This document shows, in pieces, positions 18,505-28,596 of a stretch of 64,000 bases of DNA. This stretch comes from Hemibagrus wyckioides. Taxonomy: Eukaryota; Chordata; Actinopteri; Siluriformes; Bagridae. Below the pieces are notes generated by a model. That model did no database searches. It was not told where the DNA came from and saw only the letters and a program-made list of their open reading frames with translations. The position numbers and the translations under genes were made by a program. The DNA is taken from positions 18,884,836 through 18,948,835 of the forward strand of contig NC_080717.1 of assembly GCF_019097595.1 (NCBI RefSeq), in the 5' to 3' direction. Numbering within the stretch: position 1 is the first letter of the stretch; each line of letters begins with the position of its first letter.

Positions 18505-21500
18505 TCACTTTTTGCCTTCAACCATAATGATGTGGTAGCCGAACTTTGTCTTCACTGGAGGGTCTGTGTATACAGGCTTATCCATTGTACTGACAGGCAG
18601 CGCAAATGCAGCATCCTGGAACGGTCCCACCATTGATCCTCGAGTCATCCAGCCCAGGTCACCCTGTTACAATGTAAAGCAAAGTTTCAAAGGCTGTTCC
18701 ATTCCCTAATTCAATCACGTCAATGTTGACCCTGTGTTCCACTGACCTTTCCAACCAAAACAGATGAGATAAACTGCAGCATGTGACATGACTATGCAAT
18801 GTTGGAAACACTTCTCTGTATTCAGTCCGAGAGGTCAAATTTAATTACAAGTACTATTAAAAAAAAAAGCCAGATTTGTTAAAATATTCCCAGAATCACA
18901 TGACTTCTCCACTCTCTGAGAGTGCAGAGGAAAGAATACAATGCAAACATTTTCCCCTTTTGACCGTGACAGAATGAACAGACATGGCAGAACAGTGAGT
19001 AACAGAACAGAAAGAAAAAAGATTTGACTGATTTCTAGGTGGACTGAACTTTGTATCATCACCGAGTTAACAAAAAAAAAAAAAAGTACTGATTTATGAT
19101 CATTATTTAAAACCAAAGAGTTTGAACAGAAAAAGCACTAAAGTGTTTTAAGATGCATATGCTACAGATACCTCATTTATATTAAACATATTTACCTCAG
19201 ATAGTGATGTTATGGTCAGAGCTAGGATGTGATCTGTAAGCCTTACCCCTTGTCTAGCTTTGTCTTCACTGTACTGTGATGCCACTTCACTAAAGCGCAC
19301 TCCAGACTTCAGCTTCTCCATAGCCTCCATGCATTTTCCATGTTTCTCACAAAGAATATGGCGTACCTGAAGGGTTCAAAATGAAAAGGGGAAAATCAAA
19401 TTTCGCCTTCTGTTTTAATGATAAGCATATCCCAGCATTCAGATGAACAAACATATTAAATCCAGTGCATTTTTTAGGTATATAGTTACTGTTATATATA
19501 CACAATAAGCCAGTCTCCTGCTGCCCCTGTTCACTGGAGAAAGGGCACAACCATATGACCACCACTGATCAGATTTTGGTAATTTGAGTGGTGAAGCTCA
19601 GCTCAGCAGTGACACTAACATGGTAGCGTGTGTCATACTTGTGCAATTATATCAGACACTGTAGTGTTGCTGTAGAACTGTGAAAAGTGGCACAGGACAT
19701 GTGACTTGATTCTGTACATTGGTATACCCTGATCAGGCATAACATTATGAGCCGTGACAGGTGAAGTGAATAACACTGATTGTCTCCTCATCATGGCACC
19801 TGATAGTGGGTGGGATATATTAGGCAGCAAGTGAACATTTTGTCCTCAAAGTTGATGTGTTAGAAACAGGAAAAATGGGCAAGTGTAAGGATTTGAGCAA
19901 GGGTCAAATTGTGATGGCTAGATGACCGGATCAGAGTATCTCCAAAACTGCAGCTCTTGTGGGGTGTTCCCGGACTGCAGTGGTCAGTATCTATCAAAAG
20001 TGGTCCAAGGAAGGAACAGTGGTGAACCGGTGACAGGGTCATGGACGGCCAAGGCTCACTGATGAACATGGGAAGCGAAGGCTGGCCCGTGTGATCCGAT
20101 CCAACAGACGAGGTACTGTTGCTCAAATTGCTGAAGAAGTTAATGCTGGTTTTGATAGAAAGGGGTCAGAATACACAGTGCATGACGGGTCAGATCTGTT
20201 TTGGCAGGAAAAGGGGGATCAACGCAATATTAGGCAGGTGCTCATAATGTTATGCCTCATCGTTGTATTTCCTTCTGAAACTGAAAATCAATGAGAGAGT
20301 TTATTGGGCTTGTCTGATTATCACAGCAGCTAATAGTATTCAAGATACATGACACCTCCTGCTGTATCTAACCACATTCAACAGCGCCTTAATAAATCTG
20401 GATATCAAAGCTGTATATTAAACCGTCTCATTGCACTTAGTGTGGTCCAGAGCAGTTGCACATGTTTAAGAAGAGATCAAGATTTTAGAGAAGGACTGAG
20501 CACAAAAACACCTAAAACATGCCAAGCATCTTTATATCCTCAAGGCCTGGTTTGGTAAAAGAAAGATTTTTAGGAAGATGCACAGGGGCTGGGACTAATG
20601 TGCCCTAGAAAGAATGTGATTGGATGATGATTGAATCAGTATAGTATCATGTTGCCCTGGAAATACTTACGTAATTACGAGGTGAATGCACATGAACGGC
20701 ATCACAGTGCCGTAATTATTGCTCAGAAACTCATACAACAGACAATAAGATTAAAGAGCTTATTATTATTATGCATGTTTATGTTTATGCTCAAGACCTT
20801 TTTTGCTCAGTCAGGCAAAATACTTGCTGTGTGGCTGATAACAGACAAAAAGGTTCTCAAACTGTTCACTCTCACAGAAGACAAAAAACGCAGACCACAG
20901 TGTAAATAACACCTCGACGTCATACGCACTTCTGAGAAGCCTCAAAGCCATTATGAGAAATTACTATTTCTCACAGAGATGATCGACTGTTGAAAAAAAA
21001 AAGTCTACAGAACATGTGGTCATTTTTGGATCAACATTACCCAGTGACTCATACAAAAAACTCTTAAACACCAGTGTTGATTTCATAGCCATTTAAAGCA
21101 TTGTGTATTTCCATTATATTCTTACACTTTAATTCTAGGTATATGGTTAGAAAGCGTATCACATTTGCATGTATGTTAATCTGAACGCAGCTGCTGGAAA
21201 TGTACTGTCTTCTTTACAAACCAGCACTGAACATTACCATGCCATTCTCACGGTCCACCAACCAAATAAGCTGTGCTCAGTGAAGCTCAGTTATAGTGAT
21301 GGACAGGACAGATGGATGACTGACATGCAGTTTGCATATTAACAGGAAGTGCAGATGTATGGTAGATAAACTGGTGAGTGTTGATTCAGTTACCTTTACT
21401 GCGGTGCCTCCTTTCTGAGCTTTCTCCTTCTTGTCACCGTCTCCACTGTCTGAGGCACCTCCTGTTTACACAGCACACATTTTACCATCTTACACATTTG

Positions 21501-22678
21501 CTCACCTTTATTTGATTTGCAACCTGCCTGCTCAACTCAAACAGCTGCCTATCAATAATGGTATTGCCAAAGGTTTTGGGAGACCCCTCCAAATGATTGA
21601 ATTCAGGTGTTGGGCTTGGCGCCTTAGTTCCAGTAAAAGGAACTCTTAATGCTTCAGCATACCAAGACATTTTGGACAATTTCATACTCCTAACTTTGTG
21701 GGAACAGTTTAGGGGATGTTCCTGTTCCAACATGACTGTACACCAGTGCACAAAGCAAGGTCCATAAAGACATGGCTAAGCAAGTTTGGTGAGGAGGAAC
21801 TTGACTGGTCCTGACCTCAACCAGATAGAACATTTTTGGGATGAATTAGAGCGGAGACTGTGAGCCAGACCAAAACTGGGATGTCTGCTTTAACATGCAC
21901 ATGAGTGTAATATGGAGTTGTCCCACCCTCTGTAACTATAATAGCTACAACTCTTCTGGGAAGTGTTTCCACAAGGTTTAGGAGTGTGTTTATGGAAATT
22001 TTTGACCATTCCTCTAGAAGTGCATTTGTGAAGTCAGGCACTGATGTTGGATGAGAAGGTATGGCTCGAAGTCTCCGCTCTAATGCATCCCAAAGGTGTT
22101 CTATCAGGCTGAGGTCAGGACTCTGTGCAGGTCAGTCAAGTTCCTCCACACCAAACTCGCTCATCCATGTCTTTATGGATCTTGCTTTGTGCCCTGGTGT
22201 GCAGTCATGTTGGAACAGGAAGGGGTCATCCCCAATTGGGAGCAATTGGAAGCATGAAATTGTCCAAAATGTTTCACTGGAACTAAGGGGTCAAGCCCAA
22301 CCCCTGAATTCAATGATTTGGAGGGGTGTCCCAAAACTTTTGGCAATATAGTGTATTATTTAATATATACATATGATAGCCTATAGTGGCTATTATGATG
22401 CTAGGTTCACTATCAGAAGGTCACAACTTTATATATCACTTTTAATTCGCAAAACAATTTCCACATAAACACAAAACACACAGTGCTCATCTGAACTAGC
22501 CGAGCTGCTTAGCTTGCTAACTAGCCTGCTAGCCATTTATCCAGTTTCTTAAAGCATTCAGCTAGTAAGAGTGGTACATGGATAAATTATTTGTTGCTAA
22601 TGACTTCTAAAGATATGTTGTGATCATAATACTTATCCTACCTTTTGCCCCTTTACCACCCTTTCCTTTTGGTGGCAT
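18505..22678 (-). CDS. pin4: Parvulin-type peptidyl-prolyl cis-trans isomerase (Par14)
   Basis: Four exons encode a 127-residue parvulin matching vertebrate PIN4 (131 aa in human), a nuclear and mitochondrial prolyl isomerase linked to pre-rRNA processing and DNA binding. Exons: 22678-22642 ([12 protein letters not shown]), 21461-21394 ([12 protein letters not shown] to GGTAVK), 19366-19247 ([19 protein letters not shown] to DKARQG), 18663-18505 ([20 protein letters not shown] to HIIMVEGKK, stop at 18505). Phases join exactly. The basic glycine/lysine-rich N terminus is the DNA-binding tail. The parvulin fold follows from VRHIL (residue 36), with the GDLGW and [10 protein letters not shown] motifs intact. 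The 3' UTR appears short. Introns 1 and 2 are filled by Tc1-A and Tc1-B derivatives. Very confident. Confidence 0.95.
19723..20268 (-). mobile_element. Tc1-B non-autonomous element in pin4 intron 2
   Basis: CTGATCAGGCATAACATTAT at the left matches CATAATGTTATGCCTCATCG at the right in reverse complement. The sense orientation contains transposase N-terminal coding sequence (about 19880-20150), then the very end of the element (TTTTGGCAGGAAAAGGGGGA). Confidence 0.8.
21560..22355. mobile_element. Tc1-A head-to-head derivative (copy 3) in pin4 intron 1
   Basis: The left 330 bp run in transposase-sense orientation, with recognisable coding text around 21720-21865. At 21866-21885 the orientation switches (GAGCCAGACCAAAACTGGGA), and the right 460 bp run antisense to the right terminus (CTTTTGGCAATATAGTG). 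The two halves overlap in content, making an imperfect large inverted repeat. The switch point matches that of 1930-2306. Confidence 0.8.
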
Positions 22679-24818
22679 TTTTATTTGCAGTTAGCTAACA
22701 CTTTTCCCTGCACCACCACACGGAGCACGCCTCGGACCCGGGTTGCCAAATACAGATGAATCCCTCGACAACCCATCTTTTTTTTTTCTGACTTAATTCT
22801 GCTGTTTTAAAACATCTTTAATGGGACATCGCTTACGAGATTAATAGTAGCATCAATGATAATAAAAAATAACATGGAAAGACTGGATAAAATACATAGT
22901 TTTAGATATTTACTATCCAGTAAGCTTTACTTTTATTCAGTTCCTCTTTGGCTATTTTTTTTTTGAGGAACCATTTCATGGCATTTTAGGAACTTTCTAT
23001 TTTGGATAAAAATGTCTTAAAATTGGTCCCAAAATACTTAGTGAAATTTTTAAATACAGGTTCTTTTTTTGGTCATATGACATGGAAAACTAGTCAAAGG
23101 TTGTTTTTAGGGACTATGTTTTGTAACCACAAATTCTGAGAAAGTACCTGATATGTTCATTCATGGTCTCAGAACAGGATGTTCACCACACTGGTGTTAT
23201 TTTTGTAATAACAAAAAAGTTCCATAAATGTTCTCATAATGTCTTCTTACAAAGTTTACCTTTATGCTTTATTTTTGTGTTTCAGTTTCAGATGGCTCAT
23301 TATATAACATTTACATTAAGATTACAATCAATTACTAATAGTTGAATATTTGTCAGATGAAAAGGAAATGCAAATTAATAAACATACCTACATGTCTGTG
23401 TATTCTACATGTACAACATATAAATAATAATTATCCCGACTTCATGAGAGCGTTCACCAAATGTAACCACAAGGATCAGACAAGCTTCTACTTATTAATG
23501 GTTACCAGAACATTAGATAAACTTTCTCTGAACCACAAGATTATTTGTAAGATATAGTTCATAATATTCTCTGAACCATGTCAGAACGTAAATGTTTTCA
23601 TTCATTTTCTTTGTCAAGCAAACCGGAAAAGTTATATTATTATATATAGTAAAAAGTTATTATTATTAAATATATTCTCAGGAGTGAAACATTCCCAGAA
23701 TGATCTGAAAAATTCCTGATGAAAAATCTAGCTGGGTCTGTTTGGCTACCAGCTGCTAAAACTCGTGCTCAGTGTGTCAAGCTGGTAGATAGAGCAGTTT
23801 CTAAATTGATGTTACTAATGCTACATTTTTAGAAAGTTGTATAATTAAAAGAGTGTGGCAGTTAGATCATTATTTTAGGATTATTAAGGAGACAAGTCAA
23901 CAATAAGGATGGGTAGTGTTCAGGGTCTTCAGCTCAACCCTGAGCTCAGGTTACTAGGTCTGTCTGTGGATTTGCATGTTTTCTCTACGTTTGCATAGGT
24001 TTCCATTGTGTTCTTTGATTTTTCTCACACCACCCAATTTACTCATAGGTGCACTGGTTACTCTCCATTGCCATAAATGTGAATAAGTCTGTGAAACTGT
24101 GTGTGTGTTTATGTTGCACTGTGATGCACTCAGGGTGTGCCTCTGCTTCATGCAGTTTCAGATGAGTTTCAGGGTTAGGCTCCAGACTCACAAAAACCTG
24201 TCCAAGATAACGTGGTTTCTGAACATGAGTGAATGAAGACGTTTGAAAACATAGCTCACCAAATATAATTCACCTGTTTGACCAGTGTGTCCTGTATTTT
24301 GTCAGCTGGTCTTGGATTCTTTCAGTAGGGGAACTCCCACATATACTTACGGTTAGATGGCATACCTTGCACATAGTTTGTTCACATGGAGGTGGTGTGC
24401 AAGTTTAGATTTGGAGATAGATCTCTAACTGTGATCCTTGGAGAGATTTTTCACTGGAGAATGGTTTTCTTGGAATGAAAAGCATTGTGTGTGTGGGGTC
24501 AAAATACACTTCTTTCAAAATACTGTTCTTTCGTTGCATCTTTTTTTTTCAGAGGGGTTACATTATATCTCTGTTCTAAACATCTTAATTATTACCATAA
24601 AAGTAAATTTCACAGAATGTAGCTATTTTCATATTGATTGTCTGATTTGTGACTTTAGTCTCATTTCTTTCATGTATTCTCTCATCTTCCCCATGATGAC
24701 GAATCACACAGGGGATTTGGAAACAGGAGATAGGGATAAACCCCCAAGAGTCCCCAAAACTTCACGTGAACTGAAAGTAAAATATAAACTGCATGTTAAG
24801 CTGACTGTGTGTTAAACC
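22679..24818. other. pin4 upstream interval
   Basis: The first 60-70 bases upstream of the pin4 start are GC-rich (CACCACCACACGGAGCACGC) and probably hold its promoter. The rest to 24818 is AT-rich, without a credible gene. At about 23925-24200 a diverged SINE is visible (GGATTTGCATGTTTTCTCTA, then TGTTGCACTGTGATGCACTC). Confidence 0.4.
23925..24200 (+). mobile_element. Diverged tRNA-like SINE
   Basis: The segment follows the order of the SINE at 7288-7606: GATTTGCATGTTTTCT, GGTTTCCATTGTG, then GCACTGTGATGCACTCAGGG, with many mismatches. The tail is poorly preserved. Confidence 0.4.
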
Positions 24819-25228
24819 ATACACTGGTCAGGCATAACATTATGACCACCTGCCTAATATTGTGTTGGTCCCCCATGTGCATCAGTGAGCCTTGGCTGTC
24901 CATGAACCTGTCTGTGGTTCACCATTGTTCCTTCCTTGAACCTCTTTTGATAGATACTGACCACTGCAGACCGGGAACACCCCACAAGTGCTGCAGTTTT
25001 GGAGATGCTCTGATCCAGTCGTCTAGCCATCACAATTTGGTCCTTGTCAAACTCACTCAAATCGTTACACTTGCCCATTTTTCCTGCTTCTAACACATCA
25101 ACTTTGAGGACAAAATGTTCACTTGCTGCCTTATATATCCCACCCACTAACAGGTGCCATGATGAGGAGATAATCAGTGTTATTCACTTCACCTGTCACA
25201 GCTCATAATGTTATGCCTGATCGGTGTA
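24819..25228 (+). mobile_element. Tc1-B short element
   Basis: The ends are ACACTGGTCAGGCATAACAT and ATGTTATGCCTGATCGGTGT. An extra internal deletion brings GTTGGTCCCCC directly to CATGTGCATCAGTGAGCC. The complementary strand keeps the transposase N-terminal HTH region. Confidence 0.82.
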
Positions 25229-25611
25229 ATACTGTAATGATTCTGGTTTGCTGCTTTTTGATGACATTTAAAAAGTCTAGAAGTACTGTCATAAGACACA
25301 TATATGTACAGTACAAATATATTAGTTTGTAAGGGTTGGTATTGCTGGGATTTAAACTCACAACCTTCCAATATAAACTAGTGGTGTGTCATTCACTAAG
25401 TTTTTTAATTGAAGGTTGGAAGGCTACTTACAGAAATAAAGAGAAGGAATAAAAGCCTTTACCATTTTGCTGAATTATGGGAATTCTTTAATTCTTCCAT
25501 CACAAATGTGACTGAAATTCACAATGCTAGAGTCTGCTCCAGTTGTTGTTTATGTGAGCCAAAATGAGGGTCCAAATGTGTTTTGTCATAATAATACAGT
25601 ATATTAGGGTT

Positions 25612-25893
25612 GAGGTGCAAGCCACTCAAGTTCCTCCACACCAAACTCTCTCATCCATGTCTTTATGGATGTTGCTTTGTGCACTGGTGTGCAGTCATGT
25701 TGGAACAGGAAGGGGGTCATCCCCAAACTGTTCCCACAATGTTGGGAGCATGAAATTGTCCAAAATGTCTTCACATACTGAAGCATTAAGAGTTCCTTTC
25801 ACTGGAACTAAGAGGCCAAACCCAACCCCTGAAAAACATCACCTGAATTCAATGATTTGGATTCCCAAAACTTTTGGCAATATAGTATATATG
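25612..25893 (+). mobile_element. Tc1-A fragment, right half
   Basis: The sequence begins inside the element (GTTGAGGTGCAAGCCACTCA) and ends at the right terminus CTTTTGGCAATATAGTA. The complementary strand reads [20 protein letters not shown], which corresponds to the region around the second catalytic Asp of Tc1 transposases. Confidence 0.75.
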
Positions 25894-25989
25894 TGGTGTA
25901 CTTGTAAAATGGCTGGTGAACAGGATCATTTTAGAATTTCAACTCAATGAAAGTCAAAAGGCAGATACATTACTTGCTTATGTTAATAT

Positions 25990-26658
25990 TATTCAAGATT
26001 CAAGAAGCTTTTATTGTCATTTCAAGCACCTATAGCTGACGCAGTATATAGTGAAATGAAACAACGTTTCTCCAGGACTTTGGTGCTACATAAACATACA
26101 ACATATAGTTCAAACACACAAAAAACCCCACCAGCACAGAGCTTGGACAGAAGTTTGTCCTAGCCACATAAAGTGTGCAAATAGGTACAAACAGAGCAAA
26201 GACAGGACAGTACAGAAACAATAGTTTTTTTAATAATTAGTTTTTTTGTACAAAAGTACAAAAAAAGCAACAACACAAAAACAGGACACATAGAGCTGAA
26301 AGAGAACATGTGCAATGAAATGAAAATGAAGTAAAGTGAATAAAAATGAAATGGTGTAATATATATATATATATGTATATATATATAATGACCTGACAAC
26401 ACGTATTGTGCAAAAATGCAGTAGCAGTGGTTGAGATAGTGCAAGTAGAAATAAACATAGCAGCAGATGAAATATTAACAATGGTTGAGGTAGTGCAATA
26501 ATTATGAACAATATAAGTCTGTTCACACAGCTGAGAAATAGTGTGTGTGTGTGTGTGAGAGAGAGAGTTTTGTACAGTTCAGTCATGGGTGTGTGTGTGT
26601 GTGAGAGAGAGAGTTTTGTGCAGTTCAGTCCTGTGTGTGTGTGTGTGTGTGTGTGAGT

Positions 26659-26694
<36 letters not shown>

Positions 26695-26710
26695 AACAGT
26701 TCAGTCCTGG

Positions 26711-26747
<37 letters not shown>

Positions 26748-26788
26748 TTTTGAACAGTTCAGTCATGGGTGTGTGTGTGTGTGTGAGT

Positions 26789-26826
<38 letters not shown>

Positions 26827-26842
26827 AACAGTTCAGTCCTGT

Positions 26843-26877
<35 letters not shown>

Positions 26878-26940
26878 TTTTGTGCAGTTCAGTCCTGGGT
26901 GTGTGTGTGTGTGTGAGAGAGAGTTTTGTACAGTTCAGTC

Positions 26941-26973
<33 letters not shown>

Positions 26974-27035
26974 TTTTGTGCAGTTCAGTCCTGGGTGTGT
27001 GTGTGTGTATGAGAGAGAGTTTTGTACAGTTCAGT

Positions 27036-27119
<84 letters not shown>

Positions 27120-27755
27120 ACAGTTCAGTCCTGGGTGTGTGTGTGTGTGTGTGTGTGTGAGTGAGAGAGAGAGAGTTTTACAGTTCAGTCCTGGGTGTTG
27201 AGGAGCCTAATGGCTTGAGGGAAGAAACTGTTACACAGTCTGGTTGTGAGGGCCCGAATGCTTCGGTACCTCTTTCCAGAAGGCAGGAGGATCAAGAGTG
27301 TGTGTGAGGGGTGTGTGGGGTCATCCACAATGATCCAATGATCTTTTCAGCTGTCCTCACTATCCGCTGAAGGGTCTTGCGATCCGAGACTCCCCAAACC
27401 AGGCAGTGATGCAGCTGCCCAGGACGCTCTCGATGGTCCCTCTGTAGAACACAGTCAGGATGGGGGGAGGGAGATGGGCTTTCCTCAGCCTCCTCAGGAA
27501 GTAGAAGCGCTACTGGGCTTTCTTGGTGATGGAGCTGGTGTTGAGTGACCAGGTGAAGTTCTCTGCCAGATGAACACCAAGGAATTTGGTGCCCTTGACA
27601 ATCTCCACAGAGGATCCGTCGATAAACAGCGGAGAATGGTCACTCTGTGCTCTCCTGAAGTCAACAACCATCTCCTTAGTCTTGTCGACGTTCAAGGGAC
27701 AGGTTGTTGGCTTTACACCAGGCTGTTAGTTGTTGCACCTCCTCTCTGTATACTG
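25990..27755 (-). mobile_element. LINE 3' end with reverse-transcriptase remnant
   Basis: On the minus strand, 27755-27190 reads as the C-terminal part of a non-LTR reverse transcriptase protein, with NVDKTKEMVVDFRR, FLGVHL and SSITKKAQ and frameshifts/stops. This is typical of the CR1/L2/Rex1 group. It is followed by a 3' UTR invaded by a GT/GA array, and by a segment reading TTTATTGTCATTTCAAGCAC on the plus strand. The copy is 5'-truncated and dead. Confidence 0.7.
26541..27190. repeat. GT/GA minisatellite with a LINE-derived core, 11 units
   Basis: Eleven units each consist of a GT run, a GA run and the core GTTTTG..CAGTTCAGTC(A/C)TG. Unit length varies by run expansion (about 45-95 bp). 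The last core is continuous with LINE sequence (CCTGGGTGTTGAGGAGCC). Confidence 0.9.
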
Positions 27756-27767
27756 AGTCATCATTAT

Positions 27768-27821
27768 TGCATTATTATTATTATTATTATGATTGATTAT
27801 GATTATGATTATTATAATTAC

Positions 27822-27870
<49 letters not shown>

Positions 27871-27871
27871 T
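27768..27871. repeat. ATT trinucleotide microsatellite
   Basis: ATT triplets with a short GATTATGATT interruption in the first half and a pure array after about 27824. Confidence 0.9.
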
Positions 27872-28084
27872 ATAAATAAATGTTATAATGGCAATAATTA
27901 TACTGTTAATCAAAATGCAGAGTAAGATTAATGAATTATGTGATAAATAGGCAAAGACCAATAGCTTTGGCCAGCTGTTGAGAAATGAATCGTTTGGTCA
28001 TCGAAAGAGTCGACTCTCATAGCTGAGAAGAGCCGATTGCTCTGATTCAATACAATGCTGCTAGCGGTAGTGGGCTGTTTCTGA

Positions 28085-28215
28085 TCTAGCCAATGTGGCT
28101 TCAGTGTCCTTTTTACGGACCAATGAACAACTCGTTTGTTAGCAGATGATCTGTTGTCATAGAGACGAGTCCAAAAAGCACAACAGACCGTTGATGGAGG
28201 TGACGTCAATAATGA
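28085..28215 (+). promoter_or_regulatory. Putative NEK gene promoter cluster: two CCAAT boxes, X-box-like site, CRE
   Basis: Within 120 bp are CCAAT at 28090-28094 and 28120-28124, GTTGTCATAGAGAC at 28153-28166 (two mismatches from the RFX X-box) and the palindrome TGACGTCA at 28201-28208. The start codon is about 390 bp downstream. Spacing suggests an NF-Y/RFX/CREB-type proximal promoter, but function is inferred. Confidence 0.45.
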
Positions 28216-28426
28216 ATGGGTTTAAGCTTAGCTAATAATGTTAGAAAGTAGATAGAAAAGGAGCGAAAACGCTATATTGCATTCATATCCATCTAGAATC
28301 GTTATTTATGAATAGAAGCAAGGTTAATATGTTTTTAATAGTAAAGGAGAGTCACACCACGATCAGTATAGTAGTTAACGACTTACCTGTAGCCTAGTTC
28401 AAGCCAGGATTGATAGAACTGCTGAT

Positions 28427-28461
<35 letters not shown>
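28427..28461. repeat. TTG trinucleotide repeat
   Basis: About a dozen TTG triplets upstream of the NEK coding start, possibly within its 5' UTR or promoter. Confidence 0.9.
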
Positions 28462-28596
28462 AAGCTCCTAACAAGGGGTTTTAAAAGCCAGTGCCTCATG
28501 TTAGTCAAATACAGATTTAGGTGATCAGATTAATAAGACTACCTGAAAAAAAAATGGACATGCATAGATTAATAGTTAGTTAGAAAAATTGACCTT

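Noticed and set aside
26787..27160. Two long overlapping open frames encoding alternating Cys-Val and Arg-Glu runs
   Set aside because: They are translations of the GT/GA minisatellite.
27570..27875. 101-codon open frame ending in a poly-Tyr run
   Set aside because: It is antisense to the LINE remnant and then reads the ATT array.
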